Source: Phallus indusiatus (taxonomy: Eukaryota > Basidiomycota > Agaricomycetes > Phallales > Phallaceae). From it: a stretch of 64,000 bases of DNA. Numbering within the stretch: the stretch's first letter is position 1; the number at the start of each line of letters is the position of its first letter. The position numbers were made by a program, and so were the translations under genes. Below, in pieces: positions 1-10,092 of this stretch. The DNA is taken from assembly GCA_027605045.1 (NCBI GenBank), contig JAQFWX010000078.1, positions 62,001 to 126,000 of the forward strand. Reading direction: 5' to 3'. Below the pieces are notes generated by a model. The model saw only the letters and a program-made list of their open reading frames with translations, made no database searches and was not told the DNA's origin.

Positions 1-538
1 TATAACTTTTCAGGTCCGCATGATGGACACGCGAAACGACCGTTACGATTTTATTGATTATAATATGTATACCCCACAACGACGATATATCCTAGTACAT
101 ATTTTCACTTCTAATAAGATAATTCTTGAATACCCTGTCGTAACCTCTCCAAAGTCAAAAGTCGTTTGGCGCTTATGGATCCAGCTTGCGTCATACCCCA
201 TTATGTGATCATCGCCATGTCACAAACGTCGCGTCACGTCCAACAGTTTCCACTGCCACTATGTCGTGAATTCAAAGGTTTACGCGGCGAGGAGGAGGTG
301 TGTGGATCGAAAAGCGTATCGAGTGAGCGAGTGAAGCATGTCCCGTTGGATACCTTTCCGGCATGACGCGATAAAATGAACGTTATGTAAGTTTTTATTT
401 GTAATTCTATTTTTTTGAAAGAATGAATGTTTGGTTTTTCCGCATGAGTAATACTTACGCCACAATATACGTACATTATAAAAATCAAGATAGTCTAAGT
501 TCCTTTCCTTTCAAGATTCGACTTCTCATCTATTCAGC
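1..538. other. Upstream region of the Rds1-like gene, no gene recognised
   Basis: Only short overlapping open frames on both strands are present, none with a recognisable domain or a coherent exon chain. The last 150 bases before position 539 are pyrimidine-rich, as fungal leader regions often are, and probably hold the promoter of the gene starting at 539. The left edge of the window may cut a neighbouring gene, but nothing here supports one. Confidence 0.4.
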
Positions 539-2056
539 ATGCGACTATCGACTTCTTCTATTTCTTTTCTTCTCTTGGCTGCCAGCATTGAATGTGCAGT
601 CGTGACGTCGACGGGTGTCAAAGCTGCCACTCTTGTCAAAAGACAAAACAACACCCAGTCGAATGATACAGCACCTCCACCACCTTCAGGAGGAAACCTC
701 ACAAATCCACCCGACTATCTCGTCGCCTCGGATTTCGATTTCCAGTCCATCGTAAGCCAATTTAAAAAAAAAACCATTCAATATCCCATTGATGCAAGAT
801 CATTGTTCACAATTTATAGAATTTGGGTTTGAATCAAGAACACATCGAACTCGATCTTTTCCATAACGGTCTCGCCCGCTTTTCAACTCAAGAATTCGAG
901 GATGCGGGGTTAACCGCCGACGATAGATTTTTGATCGAGTATATGGCTGATCAGGAACTCGGACATGCTATTACCCTTTCCAATCTTTTAGGAAGTAAGT
1001 AACCTCGTTTATCTTTTTTAAGTAAAAAAGATGGCTTCGTGCATGGATACTGAACTGCACTTTCTCTATTTAGCAAACGCGACTCAACCTTGCAATTACA
1101 CCTACCCATTCACAAACGTCACAGAATTTATCGACTTCTCACAAGCCGTAAGCACTTTTAAACATTTCCTCTCATTCATTCAATTACAAACTTGGTTGTT
1201 GTTCAAAGGTGACCGCATTCGGCGAGTCTGGAACGTACGGATTCATTCCACATCTCGACTCCAAAGCGGTCGGCCAAATAGTCACTCAGACAATCGCAGT
1301 CGAAGCGCGTCAACAAATGGCTTTCCGCCAATTTGAAGGTCTCTTCCGTATGTTCTCTATTTCCTCTCGCACATATGTACAGGTGACTTACTGAAGAATG
1401 ATAGCCATGCCGTTCTACAACGTCCCCGGTATAAGTCAATCAATGCAATGGACCCTCCTCGCTCCATATTTGTTCTCATGCCCTCAATCTAACGTACGAG
1501 TCGGTTGGGTCAATTTCCCGGGTTTGAATATTACGAATGCGCCGTCTGGTATTAGACCGTGGCTTGGGCCGGCGTTGACCCGGAATCGAACTGTCAGTAA
1601 CCCCGGGCGCGAAGTTCAATTTCAAGTAAGAATTTTCCTTTATTTCTTGAATAGTTTTATTGAATAAATTATTTTAATAGTGGGAGGCTCCTGGAAGGCA
1701 TGTTGGACCGATAAATTTTAATTATACGACCGCAACTAACGCATCAACTCCCCAAGTAAGTCACCTTCATCTCCCAACCGACACATCAATTTTTTTAACA
1801 TTATTCAAAGTTCGCTGCATGGATTTCTCAACTCAACGTCACCTACACGCCCCTCCAAAACGTCAGCCTAAACGACTTCACCGCCACAACGCAACAACCC
1901 GACCGTATCGTCGAATACAATGGAACAAACAATCCCGTTGTCAACGGTACGATATTCGTTATGCTCACGGATTCCGATCCGTTTATTACGCCGTTTAATG
2001 TGAGCAAGTTGGATGCGCATGTTGTTGCTGGACCTGCTGTGTATACTGCTGGTTGA
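539..2056 (+). CDS. Secreted Rds1-like protein with ferritin-like (Ferritin_2) domain
   Basis: The spliced product is about 400 residues. It opens with a hydrophobic signal peptide (MRLSTSSISFLLLAASIECA) and a short Pro/Ser/Asn-rich linker. A four-helix-bundle region follows, in which 'EHIELDLFHNGLARFS' and 'ADQELGHAITLSNLLG' resemble the Glu/His helices of ferritin-like proteins. The C-terminal half is beta-rich with many N-glycosylation sequons. Several introns with GTAAG-type donors separate the exons; the first follows 'FDFQSI' near 751. The family is named after the fission yeast stress-responsive Rds1, a glucose-, ammonium- and stress-regulated protein of unknown biochemical role. Its stop lies 103 bp from the stop of the convergent dehydrogenase. 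Family assignment rests on remembered sequence pattern; metal binding is inferred. Confidence 0.75.
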
Positions 2057-2159
2057 ACAACTTGAAGACTGAAAGACTACGTTAAATTTTTCATGTAACC
2101 ATAATTTACATTAGAAATGAATTGGCTATTTCATTAAATAATATATGCTTTAACTACAC

Positions 2160-3633
2160 TTAGTGTGCTTCCTTAAGATACTCTTCTTCAATCAATCTGA
2201 TCCTACCATCAACTGTCATCAAAACATCCAACGCTTCGCGCTAAAGTGCATAGCACACATTGATAAACATTCACCTAAACAAAAACAAAACAAAACAAAA
2301 ATACACATACCCAAATTCTTCTTTGAATATCCCACCCGATCTTCGAAATAGCAAAATCGCTCTCCTCCTCAACCTGACAATTCGCACAATACTTTCCATG
2401 CACAACATCGCCCCGCTCATACACGCTCCACATGACCGGTCGACTTCCGACTTCTGGTGAACGGGCTAAAAAGAGTCTAGCGATACTGAAAGATATGCCA
2501 CTTTGCATTGGATGTACGCCACCGGAGGAGGATGTGAATATTTTGGTGTCTGTGAAACCTGGGGTTGTGCATGTTATCGTTATCGGGGTACTACTAGTAG
2601 AGTCGGTTGTGACTTTGTCCGTGGCGGAGAGGTAGGTTGAGAGCTGTCTTGTGAAGAAGACAAGGAAAACTGTTATGCAATAATGTTTTGGGTTTATGTT
2701 TAAGTTTAGAATCAATATGTATTTAGGAAGAAAAAAACTGTTATTACAAACCTTTTGCTACGAAATATCTTCTTCCGATTGTTCTTCAATATACCAGAAT
2801 TTATTTAGCTGGAGTAGTTCCGATCAGGAGTTGATAAACAGAGGACTCACTTTCCCTCGGAAATGCAATACTCATCATCATTAAACTTGGAAAGAATATT
2901 GACTTCTTCAGCTTCCGGCATACTTTCAATAAAATGATGCGATTCACTCCCGACAATAACAATTCGCGGTGTAATCACCTCTTCTTCTGATTCAGAATCG
3001 TCCGAATCGCTGTCACTAGCGGTGGAAGTAGTAATAGAAGCCTGAGCTTTCTTTAAGAAAGGGAGCAGCAGTAGAACGAGCAACACAGGCCCCAGAAAAT
3101 TGGTTTGCATACTGTGAATGAGTTGTTAGGACAGGCAGTAAAAGTATTATGGGAGTAATTATGGAAGTGACGGACTTTGTTTCCCAGCCGTCTACGGTTC
3201 TTTCGTATGTTCCAAACCACGTCCCAGCACATTGAATGAGAAAATCAAGCTTGTTCTCTCCTTCTTTCTCAAATTTGTCTACAAAAGATGTTATCGTTTC
3301 AAAATTTGCCAAATCGAGAAGCCATGCTTCAGCGCGGTTGTAACCCAAACTTTTAAGAGCTAATCAATGCAACTCAGCACTATAATCTTCCAAATCAAAA
3401 CTGAATTACGAACTTTCCAAGACCTCGTCTCCCTTTTTCAGATTTCTACACCCGAGTATAATCTTTTTCGGATTCACTCGGATAAGGTGTTTTGCAATTT
3501 CGAAGCCAACGCCTCCGGACGTAGCACCCGTCAAAACCACCGTTTTACCCGTCAAATCTTTCTCGAACGATGAGACATCGGGAAGAGCCCCGAGATGGTC
3601 TAATATGAACTTCCAGTATGTGAATTTTCCCAT
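2160..3633 (-). CDS. Short-chain dehydrogenase/reductase (retinol dehydrogenase-like)
   Basis: This predicts an NAD(P)-dependent oxidoreductase of the classical SDR fold, about 330 residues. The first exon starts at 3633 and holds the Rossmann glycine motif (TGATSGGVGFEIAKHL). Next come an adenine-pocket acidic site (LLDLANFETI), 'FLIQCAG' and 'NFLGPVLLVLLLLPF'. A 32-nt exon at 2752-2783 supplies the catalytic Tyr-x-x-x-Lys (RRYFVAK); the phase fits on both sides. The next exon carries 'TCTTPGFTDTKIF' and 'RSPEVGSRPV'. A last intron of about 70 nt joins 'IQRRIW' to 'REALDVLMTVDG', giving a stop at 2160-2162 and a C-terminus usual for this family. Without that intron the protein would end at 2275 with an odd hydrophobic tail. 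Substrate unknown. Confidence 0.8.
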
Positions 3634-4256
3634 GCCGAGAGTTGTGATACGATAATGTTAACCCGACTCGCGATCGGAGAGTAGCGTACGGAGTGTCAGC
3701 ACTAGTCTGAATGGTTTTGAGTTTCGATTCTCTTGAGCGGAGGAAGAGGGAGAGGAGATTAAATAATTGCATGATCCTTACAGACTTGAGGTGAGGTGAT
3801 CATTATATAAAATCTTTTGATACCAGCTGAATTTATGATTGGGCGCGCGTCGATATAGTATTACACGTGTTATTTGAAGCAAATTTAACTCCCATTTTCC
3901 CATACAACACCAGCAACTGAGATTCTTTCGAAAGATGAAGATGTCACACCGGTTTAAAAAAAACTTTCCGAGTGTTTATTAGTAACTGTCCAATCGAATT
4001 CGACGTTTATATGGTGAATTGGAAATCGAAAGGTGACGGGCGCAGTACAGAATTATGTTCATTGTACGTAGTACAAATTGATAATTTGCTCGCTAGAAGT
4101 TCTCACCAAACTTCAATAAATACAAGATGGTATAAAATAAATTATCGTTGCGATCGGTGCGTGGCAGCGAGGGCATTACGTTGAAGTTTCGTCTCGCGTG
4201 GTTGCTGGCAGACTCCGAGGACAAATTCTGCCTTAGATGAGTTCATACCGTGTGCT
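3634..4256. other. Intergenic region, promoter side of the dehydrogenase
   Basis: No gene seen. A TATA-like stretch (ttatataaaat) near 3805, read on the minus strand, lies about 170 bases upstream of the dehydrogenase start and could be its promoter element. Confidence 0.3.
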
Positions 4257-4655
4257 TCAATCCGGCTTAGAACGGGGGGTGCTGGGAAATAAGTCAGGGT
4301 GATGGTCCAGGGAAGTATGGCCATGGTGAGTATCGTCATCTTCGCTGCATGTTCTACCAACTACTTGGTTGGTATCACTAACAAGCTTTCAAGAAAGGGA
4401 AAAGACATCAATGTAACGGTATTTAATTGGATAAGTAGCATGTATTTAAAACTTACGTTGACACTGGCAGCGTTTGACATATGCATAATCTCGGACTATT
4501 TGTGCGTGGTTCACAGTGCACGTACGCGTGTTACCAATCACCGTGAGCTCTCGACATTTTTGACTGTGAATGCGGATTCTTTTTAAGTTGGAATACGCGT
4601 CATCTAACTCGTCGGTAGAGGAGGGCCGGCTCAGGGAGGAGAGCTTTAGTAGCAT
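4257..4655 (-). CDS. Possible small cysteine-containing protein gene, unrecognised
   Basis: A coding-like stretch begins at an ATG at 4655 and runs to 'VKRCQCQ', where it meets a good donor (gtaagt). An in-phase acceptor about 93 nt further gives 'LVGRTCSEDDDTHHGH', followed by 'HHPDLFPSTPRSKPD' and a stop at 4257. The product would be about 100 residues with several Cys and no clear signal peptide. Two more GTAAGT donors on the same strand, near 4838 and 4954, suggest that upstream exons exist or existed, but every reading I tried there met stops. It may be a decaying gene or a gene whose 5' part I cannot resolve. Function unknown. Confidence 0.2.
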
Positions 4656-5502
4656 ATCATTCCGAGTTCGTCACAACGCCAGTTTGAGAACTCTAGCGAA
4701 GTCTAGAAATGCCCATAATGGGAGCTAAATACTATGTACTGGAGAGCACCGCTGTCCGGTCATCTGGTCATGCTTTTCAGTCGAGAAAACGCCATATTCA
4801 TCTCGGGCAACGTTTGTATTGGAGTTTCACATTCCCACTTACCTCCAAGAATTCAAAACTGTGGGCTGGGACCAGAGGAATAGTATTTCTGTATGCAGTC
4901 AAAAGTTTACTTTAGTTTTCAAAGATAATTGTACAGCTGCAGTCATTAACTTACCTTTTACTGTTCAGCCGTCAACTGGTGCGTTGGAGCCTGACATGAA
5001 GCGAATCCCGTGATACGTACATATTTTTATTGGATTAAGTCGTTATAGTCGTATTTTAAGTTCTAGACGCCAAAATCGTACATATGCAAATACGCATACT
5101 ATGACCCGGTTACACACCCTCGTTCAGCGATATATGGTCCGTATGGGAGTATTTGCTGCACTGCCAGTGCTAGTGAGTTGTTGTCAGAGCAATCATTTAC
5201 ACAAAGCAATTCGCGGCAATTTCTTTGCATATGTATGCCCATTGTGGTGTCTGTGTGAACGTCTCTTTTTTGATGTTTAATTCAATGGTTTGATTAGCTA
5301 TATAATCATATTCCAACCAATGGTGGCCCAATTGAGAACCGGTCAAATAAAACCGAGAATTCGAGCATAATCACGTTTTGCAGAAGCTTTAGGCAGAGCA
5401 CTTGACAGTAGTACAAGAAATGTTGATTTACCTCTAATCTACGACCTATCAATGCATGCCCGTGAACGTGCAGTCATAACTCACATATATATCCATGCCA
5501 AA
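4656..5502. other. Stretch with splice-like signals but no resolvable gene
   Basis: The minus strand contains donor-like sites near 4838 and 4954 and short coding-like snippets such as 'NTIPLVPAHSFEFLE', but no continuous model could be built. From about 5020 to 5500 I see nothing beyond ordinary AT-rich intergenic sequence. Confidence 0.3.
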
Positions 5503-5928
5503 TCAGTACACCATCCAATTAGGAACACCCTTCAACGCTTCATCCCAACTTTCATTTTCCTCTTTCTCCATCATCCGAATACTATCAATCTCATTTTCCC
5601 CCAATTTCAGTTCATTATAAAGATGCGGAAACATTCCCTCCCCATCTCGGTCTCCACAAATCTTCGCTTCGGGATCTTCCCATCGAATATCTTTCTTCAC
5701 ATTTTCATAGGAAATCCGAATTAGATACACTCTCTCGTGTCTCTCGAAAAAGTGTTTGAGCGTGTTTGGAATCTGAGGTGCAGTGGAGAGATGGATAAAA
5801 CCCGATTTTCGATCAAGTTCTGGGAGAATGAGAGATTCAGGAAGAGATTCGGGTGAAAGAGGGATAGGTGTGGATGCATCCCAAATTTTATAAATATAGG
5901 TGGGATCGGAAGAGGACGACGATGACAT
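5503..5928 (-). CDS. DUF952 family protein
   Basis: A single uninterrupted frame of about 141 residues. I chose the ATG at 5928 (MSSSSSSDPTYIYKIWDAS) because the DUF952 homology begins right after it; an in-frame ATG at 5964 would add 12 residues unlike the family. Family hallmarks are 'YIYKIWD' at the N-terminus, 'SGFIHLSTAPQIPNT' in the middle and 'FPHLYNELKLGENEI' toward the end. DUF952 is a small domain found across bacteria, plants and fungi with no established reaction. The protein lacks a signal peptide and is probably cytosolic. It is intronless, unusual among its neighbours. Confidence 0.8.
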   Translation of the reverse strand: MSSSSSSDPTYIYKIWDASTPIPLSPESLPESLILPELDRKSGFIHLSTAPQIPNTLKHFFERHERVYLIRISYENVKKDIRWEDPEAKICGDRDGEGMFPHLYNELKLGENEIDSIRMMEKEENESWDEALKGVPNWMVY

Positions 5929-6164
5929 TTTGTGCTGGTTAGAACGCAAGTTGGAGCTAATCACTCATCGTCGCGGAGTCAAATCATCGGCGAGTTTAGC
6001 GAACCCCCGCGACGGCCGATGCCATACGGCTATCGTCTCCATTTTTGATCAGCTGGTGAATCAAAATGAAAACTGGAAGGGTGAACGTCGATTACTGATT
6101 GATTGGTTCTTGTCTAATATATTTGGAAAGTTAAATTGACTAAAGGGAGGAAGGCTGATTGTGA
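5929..6164. other. Short intergenic stretch
   Basis: This is the upstream region of the DUF952 gene, joining the decayed duplication to the right. No gene seen. Confidence 0.3.
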
Positions 6165-6560
6165 GAGTGGTTGTCTGGATAGACGTTCTGAGTTCCCATG
6201 TACGTCTTCTGACTAAAGTCGACACCCAAAGTAAATCCCGCGAAGGACGACCCGAGATTGAAGCTGGAATTGACGGAGGATCCTTGTGTGCTCGTGAGTC
6301 CCGAAAGCCTCATATTACTGCGCCGTTGCGGATGTGATGTTGTTGTTCCAGGTCAACATCTAAAACCATCCAATTAATTGAGGGTCATTGCAAATAATGC
6401 TTACATAAAAAATCAGCATGGAATACTATATAGCCCTACAACTTGAACCCGCGTATACTCTTGCGGTGATGCGTGGTCTATGAACAAGGTAGGAGAAATG
6501 TTCCTGAGATGCTCGTATGGTTATCCGGCGTCGCTGACAAACTTTCGAAAAAAAACAACA
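6165..6560 (-). pseudogene. Decayed duplicate of the aerolysin-like gene
   Basis: On the minus strand, 6165-6330 encodes a fragment with 'STQGSSVNSSFNLGSSF' followed by 'TLGVDFSQKTYMGTQ'. This lines up with 'ITQGSEITVGVNIGAS' and 'SMGVDFSNKTFKSTE' of the intact gene at 9034-10092. Near 6525 the 5' splice region of that gene is also recognisable (gctgacaaactttcg versus gctgacaagcttcca). Between these points about 270 bases present in the intact gene are missing, and the reading frame downstream of the fragment is lost. It is therefore a truncated, internally deleted relic of a pore-forming-like gene and cannot make the full protein. Confidence 0.7.
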
Positions 6561-7575
6561 TATCTCATAATTGTGAGAAAGAAGATGTTATGGAAATTCA
6601 CAATATTGGACATTGCTGTAATTGTATTAACAAACAAGAACGTGTATAAGTCTTATTAGTTTTCTAGCGATCTTCCATTTTTTACACCTTTGGTTGAACT
6701 CAGTGAGGATGGGTTCTGTGAATTATCTGTGATTCAATGATATTCAAGTTGAACTAAACGATATCTGGCTTGACAAGAGCGGAGCGGTGCAAGTATGGGT
6801 ATGGCATAGCATATGTATATTCTAGAACTTATCAAGAATGGGGAAGCCGTATCACGAGGAGCCAAGCCTGAGAAGGAACACTGTCAAAGGAGAATTATTC
6901 ACGCGTTTCTGTATCAGTTCTGCTATTGAATATATCACCTTCCATAGAACTGTCATTTGGTCGAATAATGGTCATTGGTTACTCCGTGTTCTCTTCTCTC
7001 GTCGCGTCATTACTCACGATCATCCTCAAGCCTAGTTGACTTTGACTAGCAAACGTGTGTCGGAAGTTTCTTCGAGTATATGTCTTCCCGCTTCTTTAAA
7101 TAAAACCCGGATCCTGGAATACAAATGGATGATTTATTGGCATTATTCAATTAGGCGCCTTAGGGAATATCACGCCCTTAATTTTGAGCGGGGACGTTCC
7201 GCTATGATAGGTTGAGAGTCTAAATTGAAATGATATCGGTTATTTCCTATCTCTGATTTCCGATTTGGGTCCAACCCGTGTCATGAGTATTAAGGTTTGC
7301 TTCAGTCAGGGCGCTTCTGTGAGAGAAGAAGGAAAGAAGAACTTCTGAACTGTCTCGAGTATAAAACTTATGCTTCGGACTGTGGTTCAAAAATCAACGA
7401 CGCGCTTTAATTCATGCAGGTGTCAATACGTCTAGCAATCAAACAATAAACCGCCTTATGAGATTACATAGAGATAATTAAGTATCATGCATTTTCAATG
7501 TCGATTTCTCGGCTCCGTGATCTATTTTAAATCGGCTTTCTACGTCGCGTATGCCCACCTTCTCCCGCGCCGGCT
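6165..7575. repeat. Duplicated segment, copy A (partner near 9450-10910)
   Basis: Beyond the pseudogene, non-coding landmarks recur in the same order about 3.46 kb away. Examples are 'tcacgaggagc' at about 6854 and 10311, 'aaatggatgatt' at about 7123 and 10563, 'ctgatttccgattt' at about 7253 (versus a close match near 10713), and 'gcgtatgccc' at about 7548 and 10884. Identity is patchy, so the duplication is old. It includes the promoter and far upstream region of the aerolysin-like gene. Confidence 0.65.
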
Positions 7576-8526
7576 GTGAAGTCCTTGGCAGATCAGATGA
7601 ACTTGGCAGGCTGTGCGTGTTCTGGCTCCTGATTTTGTTCACACAAATTTTCAATTGAATGCTACTCTGGTTCTGGTACTAATAACCCGATTCGGAGTCG
7701 CGAGTCCCATCAAGTTCCGCTTATATCACTATAATTACATCCGTTTGCAAAATGCAAACGGGTACTTATAACTGAAATCCCCTTGATTTGACATAATCAT
7801 CGTGGCAAAGTTACTTCAATGGTTAACAAATACGAAATTTCAACTTGATGGGACACAAGATTAGTTCCAAGACACTTTAAGATCTTTAAGTCAGAATGAA
7901 CTTCGGTCATCGGTATTACTTTCAAGCTGGATTAGATCTTTGAAAATGATACTTCCGCACTAGTAATTTCTTAGACATTTCAAAAATTTTCAGGATCAAC
8001 TTCTCGTGGAATACCTCGAATACTTCTTCTCATGTAATTTGCTCAAGTCGCCGTAACCATCCTCTATACGGCTGTAGCGCCTTGTAGTGCCTTGTTTATT
8101 CGAAGGACTGCCACATCTCATAAAGGGGATGGATGATGTTTCAGAAACGATAGATAGCCCACATTTTATTATTTCACAATACGTAGTCCAAATGTCTCAC
8201 ATATGGCGACCTGACAGACAATATATTTGATTAAAAAAATAGTCGCCGTCACACTGGCAAGTAATTCTAAAAATGCACATCAGGTTAGTGCACACTGCGC
8301 CGTCAAGATAACCTACCCTTGAATATTATTTCAAGAAGTAATGAAGCATGGAGCATAAAATATTGGAATTTATACTCGAAAAAAAACTGAGAATAGGACA
8401 GCATATATGATGGTTTTGTAGGTTTTTTCCGAGTTATCGTAGTATGTAGTCTTGCGATCGGCGTTTACTCTCATTTCTTAGAGGGTGCCGGTTTATAGAA
8501 AAGGTAAGTGAAAGTTTTGATTTGGT
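7576..8526. other. Intergenic region, no gene seen
   Basis: No credible coding exon on either strand. It contains the short inverted repeat at 7741-7761 listed separately. Confidence 0.35.
7741..7761. repeat. Perfect short inverted repeat
   Basis: Arms ccgtttgc and gcaaacgg flank a 5-base centre (aaaat). It could be a palindromic regulator-binding site or chance; it lies far from any start codon. Confidence 0.4.
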
Positions 8527-8940
8527 TTACGTGGTAGCGGTCAACCTACTGATAGCCTCTGCGTTGCTGAAGAATGCCCGAAACCTGAAGCTTGAGTTTG
8601 ATCCCTCCAAGCTTGTAGCTAGGTTGCACGCATCATTGTTGTCAACTAATTCAATGACTCGAAACAAATAGCTTCGCGGCAATTCCAAACAATCGGATAA
8701 TGTAGGCTGATGAGATTGAATTCGTCTTCGATGCTTTTTTGTTTTTCTGACAAATATGTCAATCTTTTCTCCCGTTTTCAAAACCGCATCGCTTAGTTGT
8801 TCGAGTTCTTGTCGATTTGTGAAAGTTACGTAAATCATATTCAACAAATTTATTCGAGAAAAGAAAAGAACAGCATACATGCATACATGATTTTTTTTTG
8901 GGCTTATGTTAATTTGATAAAGAAGGGAAACATCAAGCAA
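8527..8940 (-). CDS. Unrecognised open reading frame downstream of the aerolysin-like gene
   Basis: A 137-codon frame whose first 40 residues are hydrophobic and unconvincing. The rest reads like ordinary soluble protein, with 'RQELEQLSDAVLKTGEKID', a basic cluster 'KKHRRR' and 'RSYLFRVIELVDNNDA'. The real start may be an internal Met (about 8835) or an upstream exon I cannot place. It lies about 90 bases past the stop of the pore-forming-like gene on the same strand. No family is recognised, and it could be a chance frame. Confidence 0.3.
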   Translation of the reverse strand: MLDVSLLYQINISPKKNHVCMYAVLFFSRINLLNMIYVTFTNRQELEQLSDAVLKTGEKIDIFVRKTKKHRRRIQSHQPTLSDCLELPRSYLFRVIELVDNNDACNLATSLEGSNSSFRFRAFFSNAEAISRLTATT

Positions 8941-9033
8941 ACAAAAAATAGACGAAAATCCTTCTTCGGGATGAAGCGATTATTTGTCACATCAGAAACG
9001 ATGTTAGCGTGAAAATCTGTGCAAGCATATTCA

Positions 9034-10092
9034 CTAAGGCAGTGGATTAAACCTCGCAAGTGTATTCTTGCATCTTTCAGTACAATTCTCCCTCTTCCTC
9101 GTCGTCCCTGCTCTTTGTGGTCCAGAAACAGTGTCAACTTGCAATGTTCCGGGTCCATTGGGCAACGGGCCATTATTCGTGAAATATTCTTCAGCCATAA
9201 TTGTAGTGTAAACATCTTTATACGTCAGCGGATTATAACCTCCCCAAGGTCCCACGTTCCATTCTTGTCCCCACGCGTCCAGAACGAACGTGATGTAATC
9301 AACGAAATCGTAGGCTTTCTGATAGAAAACGACTTGACTATACGCAGGAACATTGACCGTGAGTGTGATTGTCTTGCTAGACGTAGTCTCGGTGCTCTTG
9401 AACGTCTTATTACTGAAATCAACACCCATTGACATTCCCTCGTAGGACGCTCCAATGTTGACCCCGACAGTGATTTCGGATCCTTGTGTGATCTTAAGCT
9501 CTGTCTTATAAGAAACCTGATACTGCTGCGCTCCAGGAGTATTATTATTCCAGCTCATTATTTGAACCCATCGAACGGCTAAGATGTTCCTCTGGATGGC
9601 TGCATATAACGCTTCGTCGCCCGGGGAGTTATACATCGTGTAGCGACCGCCGTAGACTACTGAAGGGTCACGACTTGGTTTATAAGTAAGGTATTGAAAG
9701 AGATCGCGTGGTTGGACTGGGTTAGCTTGAACGATTTGACCACCTTGTTCAATGACGCCTGCTTTCTGTTGGGCCTCGGCAGGGACTTGTTCAGAACCTT
9801 CGACTGCGCGTTGGCCGCCAAGAGAGAGTGCCTTGACCCCAGCAGCGAGATCGTTCCTGGAGGCTTCGGTCCCGCCTGTATACGGGCGACCTCCGGTATT
9901 CTCGACAGAGCCTGAGTTGCCCGCCGCGTGAGATTTAGAGTGATGGCGACCATTTAGAGCAGCATCACGATCGCGACCTTGCTCAAATGGTTGCCCGCCA
10001 TCGCTGACAAGCTTCCAAAAAAAAGGAGTAGATATCAATATGATGATTGTGTGTATGTGAAGGAAGAAATAGAAACTAACATTGGATGACAT
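9034..10092 (-). CDS. Aerolysin/ETX-MTX2-type beta-pore-forming-like protein
   Basis: Exon 1 is just 'MSSN'. A GT-AG intron of about 69 nt (gttagt to ttggaag) joins it in phase to 'LVSDGGQPFEQGRDRDAA', giving about 329 residues. Residues 1-95 are Gly/Ala/Gln-rich and look disordered. The rest is beta-rich: 'YQVSYKTELKITQGSEITV', then a Ser/Thr-rich alternating stretch (SNKTFKSTETTSSKTITL), then 'VPAYSQVVFYQKAYDFVD' and 'DAWGQEWNVGPWGGY'. Two amphipathic strands around a Ser/Thr-rich insertion loop are typical of the ETX/MTX2 membrane-insertion module. No signal peptide is seen, as in many fungal aerolysin-like proteins, which tend to be cytosolic defence proteins. Family is inferred from pattern; activity and target are unknown. 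A decayed duplicate lies at 6165-6560. Confidence 0.55.
   Translation of the reverse strand: MSSNVSFYFFLHIHTIIILISTPFFWKLVSDGGQPFEQGRDRDAALNGRHHSKSHAAGNSGSVENTGGRPYTGGTEASRNDLAAGVKALSLGGQRAVEGSEQVPAEAQQKAGVIEQGGQIVQANPVQPRDLFQYLTYKPSRDPSVVYGGRYTMYNSPGDEALYAAIQRNILAVRWVQIMSWNNNTPGAQQYQVSYKTELKITQGSEITVGVNIGASYEGMSMGVDFSNKTFKSTETTSSKTITLTVNVPAYSQVVFYQKAYDFVDYITFVLDAWGQEWNVGPWGGYNPLTYKDVYTTIMAEEYFTNNGPLPNGPGTLQVDTVSGPQRAGTTRKRENCTERCKNTLARFNPLP

Noticed and set aside
8904..9215. 103-codon minus-strand frame overlapping the aerolysin-like C-terminus
   Set aside because: It is out of frame with the recognised protein and runs into a hydrophobic nonsense tail.
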